From Neisseria lactamica (GTDB lineage: Bacteria > Pseudomonadota > Gammaproteobacteria > Burkholderiales > Neisseriaceae): a DNA stretch of 64,000 nt. A model generated the notes under the pieces. It ran no database searches, was not told the DNA's origin, and saw nothing but the letters and a program-made list of their open reading frames with translations. Location of the stretch: contig NZ_LR590477.1 of NCBI RefSeq assembly GCF_901482445.1, forward strand, positions 310,001-374,000, written 5' to 3'. Both the position numbers and the translations under genes were made by a program. Below are positions 28,910 through 39,003 of this stretch, one piece after another (positions within the stretch are counted from its first letter, which is position 1; each line of letters begins with the position of its first letter).

Positions 28910-30061
28910 ATGAATACGCACGCTTTTCCTGTCTGTTGGATTTTTTGCAAGGTCATCGACAATTTCGGCGACATCGGCGTTTCGTGGCGGCTTGCCCGTG
29001 TTTTGCACCGCGAGCTCGGTTGGCAGGTGCATTTGTGGACGGACGATGTGTCCGCCTTGCGCGCGCTTTGCCCGGATTTGCCCGATGTTCCCTGCGTTCA
29101 TCAGGATATTGATGTCCGCACTTGGCATTCCGATGCGGCAGACATTGATACCGCGCCTGTTCCCGATGCCGTCATCGAAACTTTCGCCTGCGATCTGCCT
29201 GAGAATGTGTTGCACATTATCCGCCGACACAAACCGCTTTGGCTGAATTGGGAATATTTGAGCGCGGAAGAAAGCAATGAAAGGCTGCACCTGATGCCTT
29301 CGCCGCAGGAGGGCGTTCAAAAATATTTTTGGTTTATGGGTTTCAGCGAAAAAAGCGGCGGGTTGATACGCGAACGCGATTACCGAGATGCCGTCCGTTT
29401 CGATACTGAAGCCCTGCGAGAGCGGCTGATGCTGCCCGAAAAAAACGCCTCCGAATGGCTGCTTTTCGGCTATCGGAGCGATGTTTGGGCAAAGTGGCTG
29501 GAAATGTGGCAACAGGCAGGCAGCCCGATGACCCTGTTGCCGGCGGGGGCGCAAATTATCGACAGCCTCAAACAAAGCGGCGTTATTCCGCAAGATGCCC
29601 TGCAAAACGACGGCGATGTCTTTCAGACGGCATCCGTCCGCCTCGTTAAGATTCCTTTCGTGCCGCAACAGGACTTCGACAAATTGCTGCACCTCGCCGA
29701 CTGCGCCGTCATCCGCGGCGAAGACAGTTTCGTGCGTACCCAGTTTGCCGGCAAACCCTTTTTTTGGCACATCTACCCGCAAGATGAGAATGTCCATCTC
29801 GACAAACTCCACGCCTTTTGGGATAAGGCGCACGGTTTCTACACGCCCGAAACCGCCTCGGCACACCGCCGCCTTTCAGACGACCTCAACGGCGGAGAGG
29901 CTTTATCCGCCACGCAACGCCTCGAATGTTGGCAAATCCTGCAACAACACCAAAACGGCTGGCGGCAAGGCGCGGAGGATTGGAGCCGTTATCTTTTCGG
30001 GCAGCCGTCCGCATCCGAAAAACTCGCCGCCTTTGTTTCAAAGCATCAAAAAATACGCTAG
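28910..30061 (+). CDS. earP: EF-P arginine rhamnosyltransferase EarP
   Basis: Transfers rhamnose from dTDP-beta-L-rhamnose to Arg32 of elongation factor P, activating it for translation of polyproline stretches; essential or near-essential in meningococcus. 383 residues, GT-B fold (GT104). The N-terminal WIFCKVIDNFGDIGVSWR holds the conserved aspartates D17 and D21, the latter corresponding to the catalytic Asp20 of the described meningococcal enzyme. The nucleotide-binding half has FVPQQDFDKLLH and VIRGEDSFVRTQ. ATG 28910 is chosen over ATG 28904 by comparison with the known N-terminus. It sits directly upstream of efp. Confidence 0.95.
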   Translation: MNTHAFPVCWIFCKVIDNFGDIGVSWRLARVLHRELGWQVHLWTDDVSALRALCPDLPDVPCVHQDIDVRTWHSDAADIDTAPVPDAVIETFACDLPENVLHIIRRHKPLWLNWEYLSAEESNERLHLMPSPQEGVQKYFWFMGFSEKSGGLIRERDYRDAVRFDTEALRERLMLPEKNASEWLLFGYRSDVWAKWLEMWQQAGSPMTLLPAGAQIIDSLKQSGVIPQDALQNDGDVFQTASVRLVKIPFVPQQDFDKLLHLADCAVIRGEDSFVRTQFAGKPFFWHIYPQDENVHLDKLHAFWDKAHGFYTPETASAHRRLSDDLNGGEALSATQRLECWQILQQHQNGWRQGAEDWSRYLFGQPSASEKLAAFVSKHQKIR

Positions 30062-30103
30062 AATAGCGCGTTTTACGACAACCGATTTGATTGGAAAATC
30101 ACA

Positions 30104-30664
30104 ATGAAAACAGCACAAGAACTGCGCGCCGGCAATGTATTTATGGTCGGCAACGATCCTATGGTCGTTCAAAAAACCGAATACATCAAAGGCGGCCGCT
30201 CTTCCGCCAAAGTCAGCATGAAACTGAAAAACCTGCTGACCGGCGCGGCTTCCGAAACCATTTACAAAGCCGACGACAAATTCGACGTGGTCATCCTGTC
30301 CCGCAAGAACTGTACGTACAGCTACTTTGCCGACCCGATGTACGTCTTTATGGACGAAGAATTCAACCAATACGAAATCGAAGCCGACAACATCGGCGAC
30401 GCGTTGAAATTCATCGTTGACGGTATGGAAGACCAATGCGAAGTTACCTTCTATGAAGGCAACCCTATCTCCGTAGAACTGCCTACCATCATCGTGCGCG
30501 AAGTCGAATACACTGAGCCTGCCGTCAAAGGCGATACTTCAGGCAAAGTGATGAAAACCGCGCGCCTGGTCGGGGGCACTGAAATCCAAGTGATGTCTTA
30601 CATCGAAAACGGCGACAAAGTCGAAATCGACACCCGCACCGGCGAATTCCGCAAACGCGCCTGA
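30104..30664 (+). CDS. efp: Elongation factor P
   Basis: Ribosome-binding factor that rescues stalling at consecutive prolines. 186 residues in three beta-barrel domains. The tip residue is Arg32 (GGRSSAKV), which marks the rhamnosylated class modified by EarP rather than the lysine class modified by EpmAB; this fits the adjacent earP. The sequence [16 protein letters not shown] is the family start. ATG 30104, 42 bases after earP. Ends at a DUS terminator. Confidence 0.97.
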   Translation: MKTAQELRAGNVFMVGNDPMVVQKTEYIKGGRSSAKVSMKLKNLLTGAASETIYKADDKFDVVILSRKNCTYSYFADPMYVFMDEEFNQYEIEADNIGDALKFIVDGMEDQCEVTFYEGNPISVELPTIIVREVEYTEPAVKGDTSGKVMKTARLVGGTEIQVMSYIENGDKVEIDTRTGEFRKRA

Positions 30665-30680
30665 TTTGCCGCATTGAAAA

Positions 30681-30709
30681 ATGCCGTCTGAAAACGTTTC
30701 AGACGGCAT
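30681..30709. terminator. DUS-pair terminator between efp and orf30713
   Basis: ATGCCGTCTGAAAACGTTTCAGACGGCAT flanked by A-run and T-run; shared by convergent genes. Confidence 0.85.
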
Positions 30710-30712
30710 TTT

Positions 30713-31555
30713 TTATCTTCGCCCCAAGTTTGGATTGAAGTAGATGTTTTTTTCGTAAACGACAATACGCGTGATTTTGCCATTTTCGTCAAAATGGATG
30801 TCTAAAAACGGTTTGTCGGGATTGCGTTCACGGTTGGACAGCCGGAAGAGTGATTGGTTTTCAAGCATTTCTCCGTGTATTTTCAGATAGCCGGGCAATT
30901 GGCTGATGTGTTGGAAATTGCCGCCAAAACCGTTGTTGTGCCGGCTCGAATAGGCAGGGGTTGCCGAAACTTCAAAATAACGCGTGCGTTTCGGCTCCTC
31001 GCCTTGCCCGCGGGTTTCTTCGCTGCCCTGTGTCAGCAACAGCGTCGCTTCTCGGAGGCGGCGTTCCTGTTCCATCAAGGCATCTTGTGCCTGCCGGCTG
31101 ATCGTGCGCTTTCCGTAACGCAAGTCTTCAATTGCCAGTATGATTTTCTGATGGTAGTCGGGATCTTCAGGGCGGATGTCGGGAAACAGCAGCCGCTGTA
31201 TGTCGTCAGAGTCGCCGGGTAAGCCGAAACGGGTTTCCAGTTCGTGATGGGAAAGGGCAAACAGACAGTCCGAGTCAATGTGTTCGGCGATTTGCTGCAT
31301 AAGATCGTCAATGCCGGTGGCGGGGTGCAGGTCGGTGCAATTTGACGGCGGCGCGCTTTCTGCCTGCTTGACGTTATCAGGGGCGGATGCGGCCGGTTGC
31401 AAATCGGATTGGGACGCGGAAGACGAAGCGGCGGATGCCGGGGACGAAGCAGCGGATGCATCGACTTCTTTGGTTTTATCGTCTTTGCTCGGAGAACACG
31501 CGGTCAGCATGATTGCGGTAAGCCATAAGAGAAGTGATGAGGTTTTGTTTTTCAT
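30713..31555 (-). CDS. Predicted lipoprotein, unknown function
   Basis: 280 residues with a lipoprotein signal (lipobox LTAC, Cys20), so membrane anchored. Residues 25-70 are a low-complexity Ser/Ala/Pro linker (ASSPASAASSSASQ), probably spanning periplasm. The globular part starts near NCTDLHPATG; it contains a helical region with LSHHELETRFGLPGDSDD and a C-terminal strand region FLDIHFDENGKITRIVVYEK. I do not recognise a domain. The start is ATG 31555. Monocistronic, bounded by DUS hairpins on both sides. Confidence 0.8.
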   Translation of the reverse strand: MKNKTSSLLLWLTAIMLTACSPSKDDKTKEVDASAASSPASAASSSASQSDLQPAASAPDNVKQAESAPPSNCTDLHPATGIDDLMQQIAEHIDSDCLFALSHHELETRFGLPGDSDDIQRLLFPDIRPEDPDYHQKIILAIEDLRYGKRTISRQAQDALMEQERRLREATLLLTQGSEETRGQGEEPKRTRYFEVSATPAYSSRHNNGFGGNFQHISQLPGYLKIHGEMLENQSLFRLSNRERNPDKPFLDIHFDENGKITRIVVYEKNIYFNPNLGRR

Positions 31556-31577
31556 TCTATTGTTTCCAGTATTAAAG

Positions 31578-31618
31578 AGGCCGTCTGAAAACCTACCGTT
31601 TCATTTTTCAGACGGCCT
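31578..31618. terminator. AG-DUS inverted pair upstream of orf30713, downstream of metW
   Basis: AGGCCGTCTGAAAA and its complement with a 13-base loop, about 54 bases beyond the metW stop; likely the metXW terminator. Confidence 0.7.
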
Positions 31619-31671
31619 GTTGTTAATAGAACCGAAGAACCTGTTATTGCCGACAATGTTCTCAACCTGTC

Positions 31672-32253
31672 TTACCCGACGCGGTAAAACGCCAGGCTGC
31701 CCAACAGGTTGGGGAAATGTTTGACCTGTCTGTTGCCCGTCATCACGGCGCGCTCGAGGACGCGGATGTTGTTTTTGGCGCACAACAAATCAAAGTCTTT
31801 GAGCGTGCACCAATGGATATTGGGCGTGTCATACCAATGGTAGGGCATGCGTTCGGAAACCGGCATATGACCGCCGAGTGCGATTTGGACGCGGTTGCGC
31901 CAGTAGCCGAAATTCGGGAAGCTGACAATCGCCTGTTTGGCGACGCGCATCAGGCAGCGCAGGATTTTTTCGGTATTCTGCATCGCTTGGATGGTCTGGC
32001 TCAAAACAATCACATCAAAACTTTGATCGTTGAATGCGGTTAAACCCTCTTCCAAATCGGCTTGGATCACATTCACGCCGCGCGACATAGCGGCAATCAC
32101 GCTGTCGGTGTCGATTTCGATGCCGTAGCCGCTGCATTTTTTGTGTTCGACCAAGGCGGCAAGCAATTCGCCGTCGCCGCAGCCCAAGTCCAAGACGCGG
32201 CTGCCTTCGGGAATCCGGTCGTAAATCAGTTGCAAATCATTGCGCAGGTTCAT
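31672..32253 (-). CDS. metW: MetW methyltransferase-like methionine biosynthesis protein
   Basis: 193-residue class I SAM-binding fold protein. MetW is encoded with MetX in many proteobacteria and is needed for or stimulates homoserine acylation. SAM motif [11 protein letters not shown] (20-29) is intact. ATG 32253 overlaps the metX stop as ATGA. The in-frame ATG at 32262 is rejected because it abuts the ribosome site AAGGA, whereas 32253 is spaced 9 bases from it. Translational coupling with metX is clear. Confidence 0.93.
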   Translation of the reverse strand: MNLRNDLQLIYDRIPEGSRVLDLGCGDGELLAALVEHKKCSGYGIEIDTDSVIAAMSRGVNVIQADLEEGLTAFNDQSFDVIVLSQTIQAMQNTEKILRCLMRVAKQAIVSFPNFGYWRNRVQIALGGHMPVSERMPYHWYDTPNIHWCTLKDFDLLCAKNNIRVLERAVMTGNRQVKHFPNLLGSLAFYRVG

Positions 32254-33389
32254 TGCTGACATTCCTTATAAACGTTGTTCATATAGGCGGCGACCGCGCG
32301 CATATAGGCTTCGTCTTCCATCAAAAAGGCATCGTGCCCGTGTGCGGATTTTACCTCGATATACTGCACGGATTTTTGGGCGGCAATCAGGGCTTTGACC
32401 AATTCGTGCGAACGTTCGGGCGCGAAACGCCAATCGGTGCTGAAGCTGGCGACAAAGAATTTTGCCTGCACATCCTGCACGGCGCGGGTCAGGCTGTTGC
32501 CGAAATCCGCCGCCGGATCGAAATAGTCCAAAGCTTTGGTCATCAGCAGGTAGGTGTTGGCATCAAACCGCCCGACGAATTTGTCGCCCTGATAGCGCAG
32601 ATAGGATTCCACTTCAAATTCAACGCCATAGCCGTATTGATAGCCGTCGGAACGCAAATCGCGTCCGAATTTTTTGCCCAAACCGTCTTCGGCAAGATAG
32701 GTGATGTGCCCCATCATACGGGCAATCCGCAAGCCCCGTGCAGGAACGGTATTATGGCTGCGGTAATGTCCTTCGTTGAAATCGGGGTCGGTCAAAATCG
32801 CCTGACGCGCCACATCGTTAAACGCGATATTTTGCGTGGACAGCTTCGGCGCAGACGCAATCACTAAAGCATGGCGCACGCGCTCGGGATAGGAAATCGT
32901 CCACTGCAAGGCCTGCATACCGCCCAAGCTGCCGCCGACAACCGCCGCCCATTGTCCAATGCCGAGATAATCGGCAAGCGCGGCTTGGGATTTTACCCAG
33001 TCCTTCACCGTAACCACCGGAAAATCCGCGCCGTATTCTTGGTTGGTTTCAGGGTTGATCGACAGAGGCCCGCTGCTGCCGTCGCAGCCGCCCAGATTGT
33101 TCAAACCGACCACGAAAAATCGTTCCGTATCAATTGGTTTGCCGGGACCGACCATATTGTCCCACCAACCCGCATATTTGTCCTCCGCCGAATGCCTGCC
33201 CGCAACGTGATGGTTGCCCGACAGCGCGTGGCAGATTAAAACCGCATTGTTTTTTTGTGTATTCAGTTTGCCATAAGTTTCAATCATTAAATCGAAACGC
33301 GGCAAAGTTTTACCGTTTTCCAAAGCCAGCGGCATTTCAAACGGAATTTTTTGGGGCGTTACAATGCCCACCGAGGCGTTTTGACTCAT
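32250..33389 (-). CDS. metX: Homoserine O-acyltransferase MetX
   Basis: Alpha/beta-hydrolase that activates homoserine for methionine synthesis. 379 residues from ATG 33389 ([10 protein letters not shown]...); an upstream start at 33404 would add five residues. Nucleophile S154 in GGSLGGMQ; the Asp/His of the triad lie near the C-terminus (SAHGHDAFL). The acyl donor (acetyl- or succinyl-CoA) cannot be fixed by eye; MetX proteins paired with MetW in proteobacteria are commonly reported as succinyltransferases. metF and metE of the same pathway follow at 34445-37735. Confidence 0.94.
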   Translation of the reverse strand: MSQNASVGIVTPQKIPFEMPLALENGKTLPRFDLMIETYGKLNTQKNNAVLICHALSGNHHVAGRHSAEDKYAGWWDNMVGPGKPIDTERFFVVGLNNLGGCDGSSGPLSINPETNQEYGADFPVVTVKDWVKSQAALADYLGIGQWAAVVGGSLGGMQALQWTISYPERVRHALVIASAPKLSTQNIAFNDVARQAILTDPDFNEGHYRSHNTVPARGLRIARMMGHITYLAEDGLGKKFGRDLRSDGYQYGYGVEFEVESYLRYQGDKFVGRFDANTYLLMTKALDYFDPAADFGNSLTRAVQDVQAKFFVASFSTDWRFAPERSHELVKALIAAQKSVQYIEVKSAHGHDAFLMEDEAYMRAVAAYMNNVYKECQQ

Positions 33390-33536
33390 ATTCTGTTCCA
33401 ACAAATGCGGCGAAAAGCGTTATTATATCGCAAACGGTATGACTTTTTGACACGGCCGGGCAGGCAGCCGGACGCGTTTGACCCCCATACCGCCGCACAC
33501 GGACCATACTTTTCAGACGGCTTCCCGCTTCCCGAT

Positions 33537-33737
33537 ATGATAGGCAGACTTTTCCGTATTTTTTTCTTTTTCGCACTTGCCGCGCTGATTATCAACCGCC
33601 TCTTCAGCCGCAGGCAAAAGCGCGCCCTGCGCGAAGTCGCCGAAATCAGTGCCCGGGTGCTGCTCGGCGCGGCCGCCGCGACGCTGTTTTGGTATCTGCT
33701 TATGCTGTATTTCAAACACATTCCGGATTCGTATTGA
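33537..33737 (+). CDS. Small predicted membrane protein
   Basis: 66 codons from ATG 33537 (MIGRLFRIFFFFALAAL...). Two hydrophobic segments (about 5-20 and 42-58) flank a strongly basic stretch NRLFSRRQKRALREV. No clear ribosome site; an inverted uptake core lies just upstream (33511-33520). The frame is open further upstream but reads through the metX promoter side. Not a family I know; it could be a conserved neisserial small protein. Confidence 0.5.
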   Translation: MIGRLFRIFFFFALAALIINRLFSRRQKRALREVAEISARVLLGAAAATLFWYLLMLYFKHIPDSY

Positions 33738-33746
33738 CGGAAAAAA

Positions 33747-33785
33747 ATGCCGTCTGAAACGCTATTTTTCTGTTTCAGACGGCAT
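33747..33785. terminator. DUS-pair terminator after orf33537
   Basis: A-run, ATGCCGTCTGAAAC, a 13-base loop, then the complement and T-run. Confidence 0.8.
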
Positions 33786-33844
33786 TTTTTGAAAAGGGCT
33801 TGCGGCAGGAGGAGATTTACAACCGAAGCAGGAAGGGCAGGGGG

Positions 33845-33970
33845 TCAGCGTTGGCGCGCTTTAAAACGCGGATTGCTTTTGCAGATGACGTAAACTTTGC
33901 CCCTGCGCCTGACGATTTGGCAGTCGCGGTGGCGTTGTTTGGCGGTTTTGAGTGAAGACAGAACCTGCAT
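33845..33970 (-). CDS. rpmJ2: 50S ribosomal protein L36 type B (zinc-independent)
   Basis: 41-residue paralogue of L36 that lacks the four zinc-binding residues of the housekeeping form: one sees [20 protein letters not shown] and then [20 protein letters not shown], with only two cysteines. Such C- proteins replace the zinc form when zinc is scarce. The start ATG overlaps the rpmE2 stop by one base (TAATG), so the pair is translationally coupled and shares the Zur-controlled promoter upstream of rpmE2. Confidence 0.92.
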
Positions 33971-34245
33971 TATTTGTCCTTTCTAAACGATGACATGACG
34001 GATTGGAAACGTTGGTTGAACTTGCTGGCACGGCCTTCGGTATTGACGTTGCGCTGTTTGCCGGTATAGACGGGATGGGATGCAGAAGAAGTATCCAGCG
34101 AAAACAGCGGATATTCTTTGCCGTCTGTCCAAACCATCGTTTTTCCGTGTGTTTCGGCGCAAGAACGAATCAGCCAGCCTTCATTGGCACTGCTGTCGAA
34201 AAAAAGGACGGTCCGGTAATTGTCAGGATGAATATTCGGTTTCAT
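33970..34245 (-). CDS. rpmE2: 50S ribosomal protein L31 type B (zinc-independent)
   Basis: 91-residue L31 paralogue of the C- type: the CxxC zinc motif is absent, and the type B insert with [16 protein letters not shown] is present. It replaces zinc-binding L31 under zinc limitation, freeing zinc for other proteins. Start ATG 34245 ([17 protein letters not shown]). A perfect Zur palindrome lies 19 bases upstream, so repression by zinc-loaded Zur is predicted. First gene of the rpmE2-rpmJ2 operon. Confidence 0.95.
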
Positions 34246-34263
34246 ATATCGCCTTATTTGAAG

Positions 34264-34278
34264 TGTTATAACATAACA
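34264..34278 (-). promoter_or_regulatory. Zur operator
   Basis: TGTTATAACATAACA, a perfect match to the neisserial Zur consensus TGTTATDNHATAACA (complement on the coding strand: TGTTATGTTATAACA). Its TATAAC overlaps where the -10 of rpmE2 would be, consistent with repression. Confidence 0.85.
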
Positions 34279-34371
34279 AACTTTATCATAATTTAGAAGG
34301 CTTGTACAAGAAAAGCAGATTGTTTTTGCGAAATATTAAAAATTTTCATCATAAACCTGAAAATTTTGAAA

Positions 34372-35323
<952 letters not shown>

Positions 35324-35336
35324 AGCCGAAAACGGC

Positions 35337-35363
35337 TTCAGACGGCATTTGAGGCCGTCTGAA
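35337..35363 (+). terminator. DUS inverted pair between metF and metE
   Basis: TTCAGACGGCAT immediately followed by the AG-DUS AGGCCGTCTGAA, cores inverted with a short loop. No T-run, so it may only attenuate. A TACAAT at 35399-35404 could be a metE -10. Confidence 0.6.
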
Positions 35364-35458
35364 AAGCAAAACGCCGCCCCGTCCGAGCCATTCTGATTTA
35401 CAATACCGGCCGATTCGGATCGAACCGGTCCTTACAAAATCCAACTGGAGAGTTTAGT

Positions 35459-37735
35459 ATGACAACATTACATTTTTCAGGCTTCCCGCGTGTCGGCGCC
35501 TTCCGTGAATTGAAATTCGCCCAAGAAAAATACTGGCGCAAAGAAATCAGCGAGCAAGAATTGCTGGCTGTTGCCAAAGACTTGCGCGAGAAAAACTGGA
35601 AACACCAAGCCGCTGCCAACGCCGATTACGTTGCCGTAGGCGATTTCACTTTCTACGACCATATCCTCGACTTGCAAGTCGCTACCGGCGCGATTCCCGC
35701 CCGTTTCGGCTTCGACAGCCAAAACCTGTCTTTGGAACAATTCTTCCAACTGGCGCGCGGCAACAAAGACCAATTCGCCATCGAAATGACCAAATGGTTC
35801 GACACCAACTATCACTATCTGGTGCCTGAATTCCACGCCGATACCGAATTCAAAGCCAATGCCAAACACTACGTCCAACAACTGCAAGAAGCCCAAGCTT
35901 TGGGCTTGAAAGCCAAGCCGACCGTTGTTGGTCCGTTGACTTTCCTGTGGGTGGGTAAGGAAAAAGGTGCGGTTGAATTCGACCGTCTGAGCCTGTTGCC
36001 TAAACTGCTGCCTGTTTACGTTGAAATCCTGACTGCTTTGGTTGAGGCCGGTGCCGAGTGGATTCAAATCGACGAGCCTGCTTTGGCTGTCGATCTGCCT
36101 AAAGAATGGGTGGAAGCCTACAAAGACGTTTACGCTACTTTGAGCAAAGTAAACGCCAAAATCCTGTTGGGCACTTACTTCGGTTCTGTTGCCGAACACG
36201 CCGCATTGCTGAAATCCCTGCTCGTTGACGGTCTGCACATCGACTTGGTACGCGCCCCTGAGCAACTGGACGCATTTGCCGACTACGACAAAGTCCTGTC
36301 TGTCGGCGTGATTGACGGCCGCAACATTTGGCGCGCCAACCTGAACAAAGTTTTGGAAACTGTTGAGCCTCTGCAAGCCAAACTGGGCGAGCGTTTGTGG
36401 ATCTCCAGCTCTTGCTCTCTGCTGCACACTCCATTTGACTTGTCAGTTGAAGAAAAACTGAAAACCAACAAACCCGATTTGTACTCTTGGTTGGCATTTA
36501 CCCTGCAAAAAACCCAAGAATTGCGCGTTCTGAAAGCCGCATTGAACGAAGGCCGTGATTCTGTTGCCGAAGAACTGGCCGCCAGCCAAGCTGCCGCCGA
36601 CTCCCGTGCCAACAGCAGCGAAATCCACCGTGCAGACGTTGCCAAACGCCTGGCCGATTTGCCTGCCAACGCAGACCAACGCAAATCTCCATTTGTCAAC
36701 CGTATCAAAGCGCAACAAGCATGGTTGAACCTGCCTCTGCTGCCGACGACCAACATCGGTTCTTTCCCGCAAACTACCGAAATCCGCCAGGCACGCGCCG
36801 CCTTCAAAAAAGGCGAACTGTCTGCCGCCGATTACGAAGCCGCGATGAAAAAAGAAATCGCCTTGGTGGTTGAAGAGCAAGAAAAACTGGACTTGGACGT
36901 ACTGGTACACGGCGAAGCCGAGCGTAACGATATGGTCGAATACTTCGGCGAACTGTTGAGCGGTTTTGCATTCACCCAATACGGCTGGGTACAAAGCTAC
37001 GGCTCACGCTGCGTTAAACCACCGATTATCTTCGGTGACGTAAGCCGTCCTGAAGCCATGACCGTGGCTTGGTCCACTTACGCTCAAAGCCTGACCAAAC
37101 GCCCGATGAAAGGTATGTTGACCGGCCCTGTAACCATTCTGCAATGGTCTTTCGTCCGCAACGATATTCCCCGCGCTACCGTGTGCAAACAAATCGCACT
37201 GGCCCTGAACGACGAAGTATTGGATCTGGAAAAAGCCGGCATCAAAGTCATCCAAATCGACGAACCTGCCATCCGCGAAGGCCTGCCTTTGAAACGTGCC
37301 GATTGGGATGCCTACCTGAACTGGGCCGGCGAATCTTTCCGCCTGTCCTCTGCCGGTTGTGAAGACAGCACTCAGATCCACACCCATATGTGCTACTCCG
37401 AGTTCAACGACATCCTGCCGGCCATCGCAGCTATGGATGCCGACGTGATTACTATCGAAACTTCACGTTCCGATATGGAACTCCTGACCGCGTTCGGCAA
37501 GTTCAAATACCCGAACGACATCGGCCCGGGCGTTTACGACATTCACAGCCCGCGCGTACCGACTGAAGCCGAAGTTGAGCACCTGTTGCGTAAAGCCATC
37601 GAGGTTGTGCCGGTTGAGCGTCTGTGGGTGAATCCTGACTGCGGCCTGAAAACACGCGGCTGGAAAGAAACTCTGGAACAACTCCAAGTGATGATGAACG
37701 TAACCCGCAAACTGCGTGCCGAATTGGCGAAATAA
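35459..37735 (+). CDS. metE: Cobalamin-independent methionine synthase
   Basis: Methylates homocysteine with methyltetrahydrofolate (triglutamate) as the last step of methionine synthesis. 758 residues, two TIM barrels as in E. coli MetE (753). The C-terminal barrel carries the zinc site: HTHMCYSEF gives His and Cys ligands and [13 protein letters not shown] the second Cys; the catalytic [10 protein letters not shown] loop is intact. The start ATG 35459 follows CTGGAGAGTTTAGT. It ends with a DUS terminator. No B12-dependent metH is seen in the window. Confidence 0.97.
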   Translation: MTTLHFSGFPRVGAFRELKFAQEKYWRKEISEQELLAVAKDLREKNWKHQAAANADYVAVGDFTFYDHILDLQVATGAIPARFGFDSQNLSLEQFFQLARGNKDQFAIEMTKWFDTNYHYLVPEFHADTEFKANAKHYVQQLQEAQALGLKAKPTVVGPLTFLWVGKEKGAVEFDRLSLLPKLLPVYVEILTALVEAGAEWIQIDEPALAVDLPKEWVEAYKDVYATLSKVNAKILLGTYFGSVAEHAALLKSLLVDGLHIDLVRAPEQLDAFADYDKVLSVGVIDGRNIWRANLNKVLETVEPLQAKLGERLWISSSCSLLHTPFDLSVEEKLKTNKPDLYSWLAFTLQKTQELRVLKAALNEGRDSVAEELAASQAAADSRANSSEIHRADVAKRLADLPANADQRKSPFVNRIKAQQAWLNLPLLPTTNIGSFPQTTEIRQARAAFKKGELSAADYEAAMKKEIALVVEEQEKLDLDVLVHGEAERNDMVEYFGELLSGFAFTQYGWVQSYGSRCVKPPIIFGDVSRPEAMTVAWSTYAQSLTKRPMKGMLTGPVTILQWSFVRNDIPRATVCKQIALALNDEVLDLEKAGIKVIQIDEPAIREGLPLKRADWDAYLNWAGESFRLSSAGCEDSTQIHTHMCYSEFNDILPAIAAMDADVITIETSRSDMELLTAFGKFKYPNDIGPGVYDIHSPRVPTEAEVEHLLRKAIEVVPVERLWVNPDCGLKTRGWKETLEQLQVMMNVTRKLRAELAK

Positions 37736-37754
37736 GCCGGAACCGTATGAACAA

Positions 37755-37783
37755 ATGCCGTCTGAAAGCCCTTCAGACGGCAT
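37755..37783 (+). terminator. DUS-pair terminator after metE
   Basis: ATGCCGTCTGAA / TTCAGACGGCAT with a 5-base loop and short T-run. Confidence 0.82.
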
Positions 37784-37896
37784 TTTGCCCTGAGTTGCGG
37801 CGCAAGGGTGCAGTTGCCGGGAAATTTTCTCATTGCAGCTTGTATTCCTCCAATTTGACTTTATATATTGGAAACAGCAAACCAGAGTTGTATTCG

Positions 37897-37962
37897 ATAG
37901 TTTTAAATAATTTATATTATTTGAACTATAAATTATACAAATCATTTTGTATGGGGTAGAAT
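37897..37962 (+). promoter_or_regulatory. A+T-rich control region of the peroxiredoxin gene
   Basis: An imperfect palindrome beginning ATAGTT and ending AACTAT (37897-37929) precedes a likely -10 TAGAAT (37957-37962), with a poor -35 TTATAC at 37933. ATAG/CTAT half-sites recall OxyR operators, and this gene is reported as OxyR-controlled in Neisseria, but the spacing is not the canonical one. Confidence 0.35.
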
Positions 37963-38012
37963 GCCCAGCGATTCACAATTATTTCTCAAACCAATCTATT
38001 AAGGAGCTTAAA

Positions 38013-38750
38013 ATGGCTTTGCAAGATCGTACCGGTCAAAAAGTACCTTCCGTAGTATTCCGTACCCGCGTTGGCGACACTTGGAAAGATGTGTCTACCG
38101 ATGATTTGTTCAAAGGCAAAAAAGTAGTCGTATTCTCTCTGCCCGGCGCATTTACTCCGACTTGTTCTTCTTCCCACCTGCCGCGTTACAACGAATTGTT
38201 CGGCGCGTTCAAAGAAAACGGCGTTGATGCAATCTACTGCGTATCTGTAAACGATACTTTCGTGATGAACGCTTGGGCTGCCGAAGAAGAATCCGACAAC
38301 ATCTACATGATTCCTGACGGTAACGGCGAATTCACCGAAGGTATGGGTATGTTGGTCGGTAAAGAAGACTTGGGCTTCGGCAAACGCTCTTGGCGTTACT
38401 CCATGCTGGTTAACGACGGCGTGGTTGAAAAAATGTTCATCGAGCCGGAAGAACCGGGCGATCCTTTCAAAGTATCCGATGCCGATACTATGCTGAAATT
38501 CGTTGCTCCCGATTGGAAGGCTCAAGAGTCTGTGGCAATTTTCACTAAACCCGGCTGCCAATTCTGCGCCAAAGCCAAACAAGCTTTGCAAGACAAGGGT
38601 TTGTCTTACGAAGAAATCGTATTGGGCAAAGATGCAACCGTTACTTCCGTTCGCGCCATTACCGGCAAGATGACTGCCCCCCAAGTCTTCATCGGCGGCA
38701 AATACATCGGCGGCAGCGAAGATTTGGAAGCTTACTTGGCTAAAAACTAA
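38013..38750 (+). CDS. prx: Hybrid peroxiredoxin-glutaredoxin
   Basis: 245-residue fusion enzyme. The N-terminal Prx5-type domain (1-165) has peroxidatic Cys51 in [14 protein letters not shown]; the C-terminal glutaredoxin domain (172-245) has the CxxC pair C182/C185 in [11 protein letters not shown]. The glutaredoxin passes electrons from glutathione to the peroxidase in one polypeptide, reducing H2O2 and alkyl peroxides; this hybrid is typical of Neisseria and Haemophilus. The start is ATG 38013 after TTAAGGAGCTTAAA; the frame extends upstream to 37947 without a ribosome site. The dehydrogenase gene at 39004 follows. Confidence 0.95.
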   Translation: MALQDRTGQKVPSVVFRTRVGDTWKDVSTDDLFKGKKVVVFSLPGAFTPTCSSSHLPRYNELFGAFKENGVDAIYCVSVNDTFVMNAWAAEEESDNIYMIPDGNGEFTEGMGMLVGKEDLGFGKRSWRYSMLVNDGVVEKMFIEPEEPGDPFKVSDADTMLKFVAPDWKAQESVAIFTKPGCQFCAKAKQALQDKGLSYEEIVLGKDATVTSVRAITGKMTAPQVFIGGKYIGGSEDLEAYLAKN

Positions 38751-38798
38751 TTGCCTGATGCTTAAGACGGTTTGAACGAAGCTGTCTGAACAGAAAAA

Positions 38799-38845
38799 TA
38801 GAGTTATTCAGACGATACGCTACACGGTCGTTCTGAATAACTCTA
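38799..38845 (+). terminator. Long hairpin downstream of prx
   Basis: A perfect 14-bp stem TAGAGTTATTCAGA / TCTGAATAACTCTA around a 19-base loop, containing no full DUS. Probably the prx terminator; the remainder of 38846-39003 is A+T-rich and must hold the promoter of the next gene. Confidence 0.6.
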
Positions 38846-39003
38846 TATTTACAAGTAGAATTTGAGATTATTGTTTCAAATCGAAACTTTTAAAATGGCT
38901 ATTGGTTTTATATTGCCGATAGTTTATTAAAAAAGCCGTCTGAAAACCTGATACGCATCACGCTGATGCTGCTTCGGACGCTTAATAAAGAAGGACAAAG
39001 ATT

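Noticed and set aside
28517..29866. 449-codon leftward ORF
   Set aside because: Antisense to earP, which has clear family motifs on the other strand.
33351..33536. Upstream extension of the small membrane protein gene
   Set aside because: The extension begins inside metX on the opposite strand and has no ribosome site or hydrophobic pattern.
37897..37929. Possible OxyR operator upstream of prx
   Set aside because: Only the outer six base pairs of the palindrome are perfect and the ATAG/CTAT half-site spacing is not canonical; kept only as a low-confidence control region.
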